NCBI GenBank assembly: GCA_028688905.1
Contig: JAQTXH010000001.1
Coordinates: 1,221,770-1,285,769 of the forward strand
DNA: 64,000 bases
Reading direction: 5' to 3'
Source of the DNA: Acidiphilium sp.
Lineage (GTDB): Bacteria; Pseudomonadota; Alphaproteobacteria; Acetobacterales; Acetobacteraceae
The notes below the pieces were generated by a model. The model made no database searches, had not been told where the DNA came from, and worked only from the letters and a program-made list of their open reading frames with translations. This document shows positions 19,599-28,741 of this stretch, in pieces; position 1 is the first letter of the stretch, and the number at the start of each line of letters is the position of its first letter. The position numbers were made by a program, and so were the translations under genes.

Positions 19599-19643
19599 CC
19601 CGTTTAGTATAAGCCCGCTTGGTATAAGCCCGCTTGGTATAAG
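19599..19643. repeat. three tandem 15-bp repeats in a divergent intergenic region
   Basis: Three contiguous copies of CCCGCTTGGTATAAG (19599-19613 with two mismatches, 19614-19628 and 19629-19643 identical) lie between the start of the ETF-QO gene (minus) and the glycosylase gene (plus). A 12-base part of the unit recurs at 61027-61038 and an 11-base part near 20608. Confidence 0.9.
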
Positions 19644-19691
19644 AATGTGTCACCCCTTGCGCAAAGCGCGGCACCGCGAGCACATATCCGC

Positions 19692-20525
19692 ATGCAACCG
19701 GCTGGCGACCCCTCGCGCACAACGCTGATCTCATGGCTTGCCCTGCAAGGCGAATGGGGTGCCGACGAAGCACTGCTGGATACCGAGCAGGATCGGGCAA
19801 CACCGGTACTCGCTGCGTCGCCCCCCACCGGACCCGTCCTGCATCGTTCCCCACCCGCGACGATCACGCCACCGCCGCCGACCCCGATGGCCAACCCGGT
19901 CGATGCGGCGTCGCTCAGCGCCCTGCGCGCGGCACTGGAAAACTTCGATCAGTGTGCCCTTAAACGCACCGCGACCCAGTTGGTATTTGCCGACGGCAGC
20001 GAGACGGCGCGGATCATGCTGATCGGTGAAGCTCCGGGGGCCGAGGAAGACCGCACCGGCCTGCCGTTCGTGGGACCGGCGGGACAATTGCTCGACCGGA
20101 TGCTGACGAGCATCGGGCTGGACCGGACCACGGTGCGGATCGTGAATACGGTGCCGTGGCGTCCCCCCGGCAATCGCACGCCCTCGGACGCCGAGATCGC
20201 GCAATGCCTGCCCTATTTGCACCGCCATATCGCATTGATCCGGCCGCACTGCCTGCTGCTGCTGGGGGCGGTTGCGGTGCGGGCGCTGGTGGGCGGCAAG
20301 GAGGGGATCACGAGGGTACGTGGCAAGTGGAAAACCGTGGAAATACCCGGACTTGATACACCACTCCGCGCCCTGCCCACCTATCATCCGGCGTTTTTGA
20401 TGCGTCAGGCGTCGGCCAAGCGGCTGGCCTGGGCCGATCTGCTGACATTGCGGCAAGAGTGTGTCGAAGCCGGCATATTACGCGATGCTGCTATGCTAAA
20501 TAATCAAGCTATCACGAAAAGTTGA
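19692..20525 (+). CDS. Uracil-DNA glycosylase family 4-like protein
   Basis: Predicted base-excision repair glycosylase. Family motifs are GEAPGAEEDRTGLPFVGPAGQLLD (the uracil-binding and catalytic GEAPG block), NTVPWRPPGNRTP and the C-terminal LPTYHPAFLMR (the second catalytic motif with His). Start ATG at 19692 gives 277 residues; a GTG at 19647 is possible. Canonical family 4 enzymes use four cysteines for a [4Fe-4S] cluster. Here only Cys in FDQCALKRTATQ and in IAQCLPYLHRH fall at expected places, so cluster binding is doubtful. An about 70-residue N-terminal extension is rich in Pro and Thr and probably disordered. Confidence 0.82.
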   Translation: MQPAGDPSRTTLISWLALQGEWGADEALLDTEQDRATPVLAASPPTGPVLHRSPPATITPPPPTPMANPVDAASLSALRAALENFDQCALKRTATQLVFADGSETARIMLIGEAPGAEEDRTGLPFVGPAGQLLDRMLTSIGLDRTTVRIVNTVPWRPPGNRTPSDAEIAQCLPYLHRHIALIRPHCLLLLGAVAVRALVGGKEGITRVRGKWKTVEIPGLDTPLRALPTYHPAFLMRQASAKRLAWADLLTLRQECVEAGILRDAAMLNNQAITKS

Positions 20526-20609
20526 TACCTGACTCGTAACGTAACCCCCTCGAATCGCATTATTTGTCTCAAAAATGTAAACTTATCTCGTTTTAGGGGG
20601 TTGCCGGCG

Positions 20610-20621
20610 GGCTTATAAGCC
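20610..20621. repeat. 12-bp perfect palindrome before the transglycosylase gene
   Basis: GGCTTATAAGCC about 18 bp upstream of the slt start codon. The GCGGGCTTATA half, read from 20607, is shared with the tandem repeats at 19599-19643. Possible operator or promoter element. Confidence 0.35.
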
Positions 20622-20638
20622 GTGTAGCGCCTTAACTC

Positions 20639-22462
20639 ATGCGAGGAGCCGTTAAAAAGCTCTCCCGCCTAAGTGTCGCCCGGGCGTGTATCGTCTCCGC
20701 GGCACTGCTCGCCACCGTCGCACATGCCAGTGCGGCACCGGCCGGGCAAAGGGGGTCTTCAACCACTGGGCAGACCGGGTCGTCCCGACCTGAGAATGTC
20801 GCTTACGCCATACCGCGCTCGACGCCGCTCAACGGTGCCGAAACAATGCTCGCGCAACCACTGACGCCGAGCGACGCTGCAATATATCAGCGGGTGTTCG
20901 CCGATCAGCACGCGGGCAAGCTGGCAGCGGCACAACGGTTGCTGGGCCGGGTGGAAAATCCGTTACTGAAGGGCCAGGTGCTGGCGCAACTGTATTTGGG
21001 TGCCTATCACCATGCCACGCCCGCCGAATTGCTAGCCTGGCTTGCCGACTACAATGGTCAGCCGCAGACCCAGCGGATCCGGTCGCTGCTGCTGCAACGT
21101 CTGCCACCTGGCACCACCGCCCCGGCGGCCGAGGTTTCCTATCTGCCCGAGCCAACCACGATCGCGTCGGGGGCAGCCCCGCCCGTGCATGAAGGGGTCG
21201 CGGTGCCGCGCTATCTGGCCGATCGGATCGAAACTCTGACCCGCAATGGGCAAAGTGCGCGTGCAATCGATCTGATCAGCCGCGATAGCCGCATTTCCCC
21301 CAGCGCAGGGGCCGCGTTGCGCGGTGACGTGGCGCGGCATTTGTTTGTCGCTGCCCAGTATGCCCAGGCATTCAGCGTCGCGAGCGAAGCCTCCCGCGAG
21401 GGCAACGGCACCGTGTGGCGACCCGATTTCATCGCCGGGCTGGCCGCGTGGCAGATGCACGATGTCGCCAAGGCCCTGCCCTATTTCAGCGCCGCCGCTT
21501 CGGCATCCCGCGCGAGTTCCGGACAGCAGGCCGCCGGTGCGTTCTGGGCGGCGCGGGCGGCGCTGCGGCTGCACCACCCCGATGCGTATCTGCATTGGCT
21601 CGACCGCGCCGCTGACGCTCCCAACAGTTTTTACGGCATGCTGGCTGGACGACTGCTCGGTCGTGATCTCGATGGCACTGGCCTCGCGGCCAGCCTGTCG
21701 GAAGCCGACATCGAATCGGTCGCCGCGCACAAAAATGGTGCGCTGGCCTTCGCCTTGCTGCAAGTTGGCCGTACGACCGACGCCGCACGGGCACTGCGCG
21801 CTCTGTGGCCGGATATTCAACAACACGCCGACTTCGGCCGCGCGGTGATGCGGGTGGCGGCGCGGGCCGGGCTGGTGGACGTGGCGGTGGCTCTGGATCA
21901 AATCTTGCCGGGCAACGACATCGCGGGTGCCAAATTGCCGTTGCCGGCATTGCATCCGGCGGGCGGGTTCAATGTCGATCCCTCACTGGTATACGCGCTG
22001 GCCCGCACCGAGTCGGGGTTTGATGCCAACGCGATCTCGCCGGTGGGCGCGCGCGGGCTGATGCAGTTGATGCCTGAAACCGCCTCGGCAATGGCGCGGC
22101 GCGGCGGCATCGTCGGAAATCCGGGCAGTCCTTCGGTCAATCTGGCGCTCGGGCAGAACTATCTGCGTTATCTTGCCCATCAGCCGGGGGTACAGCGCAA
22201 TCTGCTCGATATTCTGGCAAGCTATAACGCCGGGCCGGTTGCCGCCGCAGCGTGGGCGCATTCCATCCACGACGATGGCGATCCGCTGATTTTCCTGGAA
22301 TCTATTCCCTTCGCCCAGACGAGGCGGTTCGTGCGCCAGGTCCTGGCCGACAGTTGGCTCTACGCCAAGGAGATCGGCACCACGCCGGAAAGTCTCGATG
22401 CCATGGCGGAAGGGCGGTTTCCGCGTCTTTCGCCCTACGGCACCGCTTTGGCGGAGCGTTAA
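20639..22462 (+). CDS. Soluble lytic murein transglycosylase
   Basis: Periplasmic enzyme that cleaves the MurNAc-GlcNAc bond of peptidoglycan to give anhydromuramyl ends. The 607 residues begin with a Sec-type signal peptide (hydrophobic stretch to about residue 33, ASA-AP). A helical superhelix-like region with repeats of the Slt70 type follows (about 60-420). The C-terminal SLT domain starts near 445 with the catalytic Glu in RTESGF (Glu458), then GLMQLMPETA and the ASYNAGP motif. It stands alone between the glycosylase and the TPR gene, all on the plus strand. Confidence 0.92.
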   Translation: MRGAVKKLSRLSVARACIVSAALLATVAHASAAPAGQRGSSTTGQTGSSRPENVAYAIPRSTPLNGAETMLAQPLTPSDAAIYQRVFADQHAGKLAAAQRLLGRVENPLLKGQVLAQLYLGAYHHATPAELLAWLADYNGQPQTQRIRSLLLQRLPPGTTAPAAEVSYLPEPTTIASGAAPPVHEGVAVPRYLADRIETLTRNGQSARAIDLISRDSRISPSAGAALRGDVARHLFVAAQYAQAFSVASEASREGNGTVWRPDFIAGLAAWQMHDVAKALPYFSAAASASRASSGQQAAGAFWAARAALRLHHPDAYLHWLDRAADAPNSFYGMLAGRLLGRDLDGTGLAASLSEADIESVAAHKNGALAFALLQVGRTTDAARALRALWPDIQQHADFGRAVMRVAARAGLVDVAVALDQILPGNDIAGAKLPLPALHPAGGFNVDPSLVYALARTESGFDANAISPVGARGLMQLMPETASAMARRGGIVGNPGSPSVNLALGQNYLRYLAHQPGVQRNLLDILASYNAGPVAAAAWAHSIHDDGDPLIFLESIPFAQTRRFVRQVLADSWLYAKEIGTTPESLDAMAEGRFPRLSPYGTALAER

Positions 22463-22532
22463 TCGGCCCATTTATGCCGATTGCCGCCATTTTCGTCATC
22501 GAGTGTTAACGTTTCGCCGTTAATCAGGCGGC

Positions 22533-24209
22533 ATGATTCAGATTGATGCGGACGTCGATGTCGAGCAATGCGCGCCTGCGCCGGAGGATGCGTTTCGGCT
22601 AGGACAAGACGCATATCGGCATGGTGCGTTCGCTGCGGCGGCGCGATATTTTTCCGTTGTTCTGACAATTTTTCCGGCTTTTTTTGCCGCTTTGGTCAAC
22701 CGCGCCCTCGCCTACTGGTCGCTCGGCGCGCTTGACGACGCCGAGCGCGATGCCACCGCCGCCTGCCGCGCCGACCCCGCTGCGGCGGAGGCGTGGATGG
22801 TCACCGGCGCAATTCGGATCGACCGTGGCGACGGGATGGGAGCAGCCGAAGCGTATCGGCGGGCGATTGCGCTGCGGCCCGATTTGGCGGCGGCGCAGGC
22901 GGGGCTTGCCGCCGCGTTTCTGGCGCTGGCACGGCACGACGATGCACAGCGGGCGGCATCGCTCGCCCTGGCGCTGGACCCGGCGTGTACCCACGCGCGA
23001 TTCACTTTGGGTTCGGCGCGTTCGGCATTGGGTGATCCGAGCCGCGCCGTGGCGCTGTTCGACCAGGTGCTTGCCGCGGAACCCGAGCACGCCGGTGCGC
23101 GGCTCAATCGCGGCAATGCCTTGATCAATCTAGGCCAGACCGAGGCCGGAGAGGCGGATTTGCGCGCTGCCACCGCGATCAATGGCGATCTCAAGGAAGC
23201 CTGGGCCAGTCTGGGCGTGGTGCGAACGATCCGGGGGGACCCGAGGGATGCCATCGCCGCGTGCGACCGCGCCATAGCGCTCGACCCCGATTTTGCGGTG
23301 GCCCACTGGAATCGTGGGGTCGCGGCCTTGCTTGGGGGTGATTACGCAACAGGTTTCGCCGCCTATGAATGGCGCAAGCGCCATCCGGTCTATGGCCCCC
23401 ATTTCGACCGTCTGCCGGCACCGGTATGGCAGGGCGGACCATTAACCGGACAGCATCTGTTGGTCCGCGCCGAGCAGGGATTGGGCGACACGATCATGTT
23501 CGCCCGCTTCCTGCCGATCCTGGCGCGCCAGGCCGCCAAGGTGACGCTCGCATGCCACGCCACGCTGTTTCCGCTGTTCGGCCCTCTGGGGATTGGCTTA
23601 TGTGAGCTGGACGATCAAGCACCGGGCGATGTCGATGTAGCGATCGATCAGATGAGCCTGCCGTTTGTCCTTCGGCTGACACCGGAGACGATCCCCTCGG
23701 CGGCCGGGTATCTCGCACCAACCGAGGCCGGCACCCGGGACTGGAGCAATGTGATCGCAAAGCCGCCGGGCACCTTGCTGATCGGACTGGTCTGGGCGGG
23801 CAACCCGGGTCATAGCAACGACCAGCGGCGATCGCTGCCGGACGGTGCGTTAAACGATTTGCTTGAGCTGTCAGGGTTTTCGTTCAGGGCACTGCAATTA
23901 GGCGGGCGGCGCGGCGAGTATCCGGTGGCCGATCTCGCTCCGCTGATCACCGATTTTGGCACGACAGCGGAAATTCTCAATCATATCGATGCACTGGTCA
24001 CGGTCGATACCTCAATCGCGCATCTGGCCGGCGCGATGGGCAAGCCGTGCCACATATTACTGTCGGCCGCGTGCGACTGGCGCTGGCTGCTGGGGCGCGA
24101 TACGACGCCGTGGTACGACAGCGCCACCCTGCACCGCCAGAAACGCCTGGGCGACTGGACTGGGCCGGTAGAATCGGTCATCTCCGCGTTACTGTGTATG
24201 CAAAAATAA
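22533..24209 (+). CDS. TPR protein fused to a glycosyltransferase-like domain
   Basis: A two-part protein of 558 residues. Residues about 15-280 are tetratricopeptide repeats (for example the block ending AIALDPDFAVAHWNRGVA). Residues about 300-555 resemble a GT-B/GT9-type domain: the segment VRAEQGLGDTIMFARFLPILA, then GLVWAGNPGHSNDQRRSLP, and DALVTVDTSIAHLAGAMGKP, the donor-nucleotide site seen in heptosyltransferase relatives. Such fusions are common in Proteobacteria, usually without known acceptor. No signal peptide is seen, so it is likely cytoplasmic. The sugar and the target are not predictable. Confidence 0.8.
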   Translation: MIQIDADVDVEQCAPAPEDAFRLGQDAYRHGAFAAAARYFSVVLTIFPAFFAALVNRALAYWSLGALDDAERDATAACRADPAAAEAWMVTGAIRIDRGDGMGAAEAYRRAIALRPDLAAAQAGLAAAFLALARHDDAQRAASLALALDPACTHARFTLGSARSALGDPSRAVALFDQVLAAEPEHAGARLNRGNALINLGQTEAGEADLRAATAINGDLKEAWASLGVVRTIRGDPRDAIAACDRAIALDPDFAVAHWNRGVAALLGGDYATGFAAYEWRKRHPVYGPHFDRLPAPVWQGGPLTGQHLLVRAEQGLGDTIMFARFLPILARQAAKVTLACHATLFPLFGPLGIGLCELDDQAPGDVDVAIDQMSLPFVLRLTPETIPSAAGYLAPTEAGTRDWSNVIAKPPGTLLIGLVWAGNPGHSNDQRRSLPDGALNDLLELSGFSFRALQLGGRRGEYPVADLAPLITDFGTTAEILNHIDALVTVDTSIAHLAGAMGKPCHILLSAACDWRWLLGRDTTPWYDSATLHRQKRLGDWTGPVESVISALLCMQK

Positions 24210-24243
24210 GCGGATTACGTGTCTTGTAACGTGATCGCAGGCT

Positions 24244-25986
24244 TTAAGCCAAAGCCTGTGCGCGTACCAACCGCGCGAACGCGCCATCGTCGGCCAGCAA
24301 ATCCTCATGGGTACCGCATTCGAGCACGCCGCCGTCGGCCATCACCACGATCAAATCGGCGTCACGTACGGTCGCCAGCCGATGGGCGACGACGATTGTC
24401 GTGCGGCCATGCCGCAATCGGGCCAGCGCTTCCTGCACGGACGCTTCGCTTTCGGCGTCCAGCGCACTCGTCGCCTCATCGAGCAGCAAAATCCGCGGAT
24501 CGCGCAGCAACGCCCGCGCGAGGGCTACCCGCTGGCGCTGGCCGCCGGACAAACGCTGCCCATTGACACCGACCCTTGTGGCAAAGCCATCCGGCAAATC
24601 GGCAATGAACTGCGCCGCCGCTGCACCGGCTGCCGCCTCGATTTCCGCCATCGTAGCCCCTGGCCGGCCCATGCCGATATTTGCGGCCACGGTATCGTCG
24701 AACAGCAAAGAATCCTGACCGACATAGGCGATGCTCATGCGCAGGCTGGCGAGGGAAACCTGGCCGATATCCGCCCCATCGATCAGGATCGTGCCGCGAT
24801 CGAGGTCGTACAGCCGTGGGATCAATGCCAGGGCGGTCGATTTGCCCGCCCCCGACGCGCCGACCAGCGCCAGGGTGCGGCCGGGTTCGGCGACGAACGA
24901 CAAATCACGCAAACCCGGCCGGCCATCGGGGTAGGCAAAACCGACGTGGCGGAATTCGACGCGACCGGGTCCGAACGGCAGGGGTGTGGCACCGGGAATT
25001 TCAGAAACCGCATCGGGTTCATCGATGACGCGATACACCCGCTCCAACCCGGCCAGACCTTCCTGAACCGCCGCGTTCATCGTGCCAAGGGCGCGCAGCG
25101 GGCGGGAGGCGATCAGCAAGGCCGCGACGAAGCCGGTGAAATTGCCGATCCCGGAGGCCCCGGCGGCGTGACGCCAACCAGCGAAACCGATGACCAGCGC
25201 GATTGCCAGACCGCCCAGGACCTCCAGCATCGGGTCCAATGCTGCGCGGCCACGGATCATCCGCGTCAGGGCGCGGTACAAATGATCGAACGCGCGTTCG
25301 GCGCGCTGGCGTTCCTGCGCTTCCAACCCGTAGGCGCGCACGGTGCGGGCCTGAGCAAAACTTTCATTGAGCACCGAAGCGGTTTCGCCCATTTGCTCCT
25401 GCATCCCGCCCGAGGCGCGGCGGATGCGCCGGCCGATGCGCTGGATCGGCAAGCCGGCCAGCGGATACAGCACGGCGGCGATCAGGCTGAGAGTCCAATC
25501 GATCCAGATCATCGTCGCGACCAGACCGATCAAGGTAAAGGCATCGGCGATGCCGTTGACCGCACGGCTCAGGGCTTCGCGGATGACGGTGGCATCGGTG
25601 GTGAAGCGCGCCGCCAGGGCGGCGGGCGATTCGCGTTCGAGTCGCGCCAGTTCGGCATGGGTCAGATGCGCGAACATGGCACCCTGCAACCGCCGGATGG
25701 TGCCGAGCACGACCTGCTGGGTCAGCAAGGTCTGGGCATATTGCGCCAGCGCTTTGACGATGGTGACCATGAACACGATGACCGGCACTTGATAGAGAAT
25801 GCGTGGATCGCGCTTGGCAAACATGGTGAAGGCACGATCGATCAGCGCCGGATACAGCGCCGTCGTGCCGGACATGATCAGGGTGGCGACAATGATCAGC
25901 GCCACCCGGCCACGATAGTGCCGGAGGTGGTCGCGCCACAATCGGCGCGCCAGCGCCATACTTCCCGTCGTTTCGATCATCGCCAA
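24244..25986 (-). CDS. ABC transporter, fused permease and ATPase (MsbA-like exporter)
   Basis: Type IV ABC exporter half-transporter of 580 residues that would act as a homodimer. About six membrane helices occupy residues 20-310. The ATPase follows with Walker A GASGAGKST, signature LSGGQRQRVALARALL, Walker B ILLLDEATSALD and switch His in VVAHRLATV. It resembles MsbA/lipid A or multidrug exporters; lipid A flipping cannot be distinguished from drug export by sequence reading. The stop codon lies within an 8-bp inverted repeat (24238-24258). The DHA2-like MFS gene ends 11 bp upstream of its start. Confidence 0.88.
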   Translation of the reverse strand: MAMIETTGSMALARRLWRDHLRHYRGRVALIIVATLIMSGTTALYPALIDRAFTMFAKRDPRILYQVPVIVFMVTIVKALAQYAQTLLTQQVVLGTIRRLQGAMFAHLTHAELARLERESPAALAARFTTDATVIREALSRAVNGIADAFTLIGLVATMIWIDWTLSLIAAVLYPLAGLPIQRIGRRIRRASGGMQEQMGETASVLNESFAQARTVRAYGLEAQERQRAERAFDHLYRALTRMIRGRAALDPMLEVLGGLAIALVIGFAGWRHAAGASGIGNFTGFVAALLIASRPLRALGTMNAAVQEGLAGLERVYRVIDEPDAVSEIPGATPLPFGPGRVEFRHVGFAYPDGRPGLRDLSFVAEPGRTLALVGASGAGKSTALALIPRLYDLDRGTILIDGADIGQVSLASLRMSIAYVGQDSLLFDDTVAANIGMGRPGATMAEIEAAAGAAAAQFIADLPDGFATRVGVNGQRLSGGQRQRVALARALLRDPRILLLDEATSALDAESEASVQEALARLRHGRTTIVVAHRLATVRDADLIVVMADGGVLECGTHEDLLADDGAFARLVRAQALA

Positions 25987-25997
25987 TCCATCGGGTC

Positions 25998-27458
25998 CTA
26001 CTGGCGCGGCCCCGGTGGGGCGTCAATCGGGGCGGTATGATGACCACTGACATCGTCGCCAGCCTCGGCCGCAAGGCGGGCGCAGATCGGGACCGACAGC
26101 AAACCGATCAGGCTGACAATGATAAACGACCAGGCGTAATCCCCGATCGTCGGGCTGGGATGGCCGGAGATCGCGGTGGTGAGTTCGAGTGAGGCAGCGG
26201 CGACCGAAATGCCGAGGGTGATCGTGATCTGCTGGAACGTGGCGTAAAAGCTGGTTGCGGCGCTCATGCGGCTGCGTGGCACGTCGGCGTAGGCGATGGT
26301 GTTGAAGGCGGTGAACTGCAACGAACGGAACACGCCCCCGATCAGCAATACGGCGTCCAGCGCGAGCAAAGGCCACGACGGGCGGAACGCGGCACAGGCG
26401 GCGGTGAACACCGCCGAAAGCAGACCGAACGCCACCATCGAACCGCGAAACCCGAATCGGCGCAGGATTGGCTGAGCCAGTGGCTTCATCGCCAGCGCGC
26501 CGATCGCGGCGGCGAAGGTGACGGTGCCGCTGCGCGCCGCCGTTTCGCCGAAGCCGAGTTGCAGCATCAAGGGCAGCAAGAACGGCGTGGCACCGGCCAG
26601 CACGCGGAAAAACCCACCGGCAAGGGTGGAATTGGCGAAAGTATCGATTTTCATCAGGGTGAGGTCGAGCACCGGATGCTCGTGGTGCTGGGCGTGCCGC
26701 CAGTAAGCGAACGCCGCGAAACCGCCGGCAGCGAAACAAGCGAGGCTCCAGGGGATGGGAATGATACCGCGGCCGATGGTCTCGATTCCGGCCATCAGCA
26801 TCGCCATGGCAAGTCCGCTCCAGATCAGGCCGACGACATCGAGCCGGCCGGCGTGCTCGGAATCCCGCACGTCGCGGATGAACAGGCTGACCGCGACGAT
26901 GCCGATCACGCCGATCGGGATGTTGATGTCGAAGGTCCAGCGCCACGATACATAGGTGACGATGAACCCTCCCACCGGCGGCCCGATGATCGGGCCGATC
27001 AACGCCGGCATGGTCAGCCACGAAGTCGCGGCCAGCATGTCGCGCCGGCGCACCGACTTCAGCAGCAGCAGCCGGCCTACCGGGACCATCATGGCACCCC
27101 CCAGGCCCTGCAGGATGCGCGCGGCGATCAACTCACCGAGGCTGTGCGACAGGCCGCAGAGGATCGAACCGAGGGTAAAGACCAGGATGGCGGCGCGAAA
27201 CACGTTGCGACTGCCGAAACGATCGGCAAACCAGCCCGATGCCGGGATGAAGACCGCAAGCGACAACAAATAAGACGTCAGTGCCAGACTCATATGGATC
27301 GGGTCGGCGTGGAAACTTTTTGCCATCGCCGGCAGCGCGGTCGCAACGATGGTGCTGTCGAGGTTCTGCATGAACAACGCGGTCGCGACGATGACGGCAG
27401 TCAGGCGCATTTGCCTCGTCGTCAGAGCAGCGCGGTCGTCGTTGTCGTCGTCGATCAT
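25998..27458 (-). CDS. MFS multidrug transporter, DHA2 (EmrB-like) family
   Basis: Proton-driven efflux pump of the 14-helix DHA2 family. The 486 residues have the N-terminal motif FMQNLDSTIVATALPAMA, the family signature around LLSLAVFIPASGWFADRFG (motif A) and GLGGAMMVPVGRL (motif C-like). No membrane-fusion partner (EmrA) is adjacent. It may share transcription with the MsbA-like gene 11 bp downstream. Substrate unknown. Confidence 0.87.
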   Translation of the reverse strand: MIDDDNDDRAALTTRQMRLTAVIVATALFMQNLDSTIVATALPAMAKSFHADPIHMSLALTSYLLSLAVFIPASGWFADRFGSRNVFRAAILVFTLGSILCGLSHSLGELIAARILQGLGGAMMVPVGRLLLLKSVRRRDMLAATSWLTMPALIGPIIGPPVGGFIVTYVSWRWTFDINIPIGVIGIVAVSLFIRDVRDSEHAGRLDVVGLIWSGLAMAMLMAGIETIGRGIIPIPWSLACFAAGGFAAFAYWRHAQHHEHPVLDLTLMKIDTFANSTLAGGFFRVLAGATPFLLPLMLQLGFGETAARSGTVTFAAAIGALAMKPLAQPILRRFGFRGSMVAFGLLSAVFTAACAAFRPSWPLLALDAVLLIGGVFRSLQFTAFNTIAYADVPRSRMSAATSFYATFQQITITLGISVAAASLELTTAISGHPSPTIGDYAWSFIIVSLIGLLSVPICARLAAEAGDDVSGHHTAPIDAPPGPRQ

Positions 27459-27482
27459 CGGCCGATAATCGTTATGGCGTGC

Positions 27483-28649
27483 TCAAGGTTTGGCGGTGGA
27501 CGGAGCGGTCGAGGTCTCTGCGGGCCAGGTTATGGGCGGCACGTCGATCGCTTTTTTGCCGTTGGCGGTAAGAACGCCGTTGGCGAGTCCGAAATCGATC
27601 GTCAGGCGTTCAATTCCCGCCGGCGTCTTGGCCATGTAGGGCGCGGTCTGGGCGGTGATGTTACTGATAAAGTTCACGGTCGCCGGGTATGCGTTCGCGA
27701 CGTCCCCCAGAAATTCGCCGACCCCTTCGGCGGTGAGCGTCGCTTTACCCGTGGGTTGAACGGCCCGATCGAAACCGAACTGGCCATGTTCATGCGCGTC
27801 GAGCGGGCCGAAAGAAAGAGCGATCGCGTAGCTGCCATGGCCGCCGGCCTTAGCCCACGCGTGAATCGCGGGGCCGAGTTGCTGCCAGACCGCGACTCCG
27901 GCGAGGGAATTTGGCACGAGTTCCACCGGATGAGGCGCAATCGTCGTTTGCGCCAGCGATGGGAGCGGCGGTCCCGACAAATCGAGATCGAGCCGCAGGG
28001 CGGCCAGTTTACCCTCGAACGGCAGGTGGCCGAGAGTGACGAAAATCGGCGACAGGGCGAGGCCCGTGAGGGATTCGTGCATGGTCATCGCGGTGGCGGA
28101 TGTTCCGGCTTGCGGGTTGCGCGTGCCATCGGCGGTGAAGGATTTGACGCTGACCAGGGTGAAATTGGTGTCGGCACTGTCCACCCGCATGTCGGTGAAG
28201 GCCACCATGCCGGCGCGCAACGGGTCCGGCGCGTGATCGAACACGGCATTGGGGTCGAAATTGTAACGATCATGGATGGCGGCAAACTGAACAGTGAAGG
28301 CTGGGCCTTGCGGTGTCGTCACGCGCCATGCCAGCGGCAGGCCGACATCAAGGGTGAAGGGCGCGGTTGGCCGGATTTTCAGCACCAGGGTGGGCAGCGT
28401 GGTTTTCGGGGTGGGCAAGCCCTGATCGGGCGGGGTGAAGGTCAGGTCGGCCACGGTAAATGTGGCGGCGAGCGGTGAGTTGCCTTCGGCGGTCGCCCCG
28501 TGGCTGATGGTCCAGCCCGCTTGGCGCAACGTCTGTTCCTGAGCGCGAAACGCGACGCCCAACCGGCCTTGCACGTACCACCACGCACCAAGATAGGCGA
28601 TGGCGAGACCGCCGAGCAGCAAAACCAGAAACCGGACGAAACCGCGCAT
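27483..28649 (-). CDS. DUF2125-family protein
   Basis: A protein of unknown function found in Alphaproteobacteria; 388 residues with one N-terminal hydrophobic segment (about residues 5-24), which anchors it in the inner membrane or is a signal, and a large, probably periplasmic beta-rich part. The start MRGFVRFLVLLLGG is well placed. It lies 24 bp upstream of the DHA2 pump gene in the direction of transcription. The DUF2125 assignment rests on overall resemblance; no catalytic motif is seen. Confidence 0.72.
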   Translation of the reverse strand: MRGFVRFLVLLLGGLAIAYLGAWWYVQGRLGVAFRAQEQTLRQAGWTISHGATAEGNSPLAATFTVADLTFTPPDQGLPTPKTTLPTLVLKIRPTAPFTLDVGLPLAWRVTTPQGPAFTVQFAAIHDRYNFDPNAVFDHAPDPLRAGMVAFTDMRVDSADTNFTLVSVKSFTADGTRNPQAGTSATAMTMHESLTGLALSPIFVTLGHLPFEGKLAALRLDLDLSGPPLPSLAQTTIAPHPVELVPNSLAGVAVWQQLGPAIHAWAKAGGHGSYAIALSFGPLDAHEHGQFGFDRAVQPTGKATLTAEGVGEFLGDVANAYPATVNFISNITAQTAPYMAKTPAGIERLTIDFGLANGVLTANGKKAIDVPPITWPAETSTAPSTAKP

Positions 28650-28741
28650 CAGGCATCCTTTCGGGACAAAACGAGCGATTGCATCTTAGGCGGCGGCGGT
28701 GTGGTTGGCCACCGAGAGCACGCAGTTTGCGTCGCCGGCAA

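Noticed and set aside
19599-19643. possible CRISPR array
   Set aside because: Repeats are only 15 bp, contiguous without spacers and number three; no cas genes in the window.
24238-24258. terminator between the TPR gene and the ABC exporter gene
   Set aside because: The 8-bp hairpin CAGGCTTT/AAAGCCTG contains the exporter stop codon but has no T-run; left as an inverted repeat only.
24307-28478. 577- and 639-codon plus-strand frames
   Set aside because: Antisense to the MsbA-like, DHA2-like and DUF2125 genes. Their composition is rich in Arg, Gly, Asp, Gln and His as expected for shadows.
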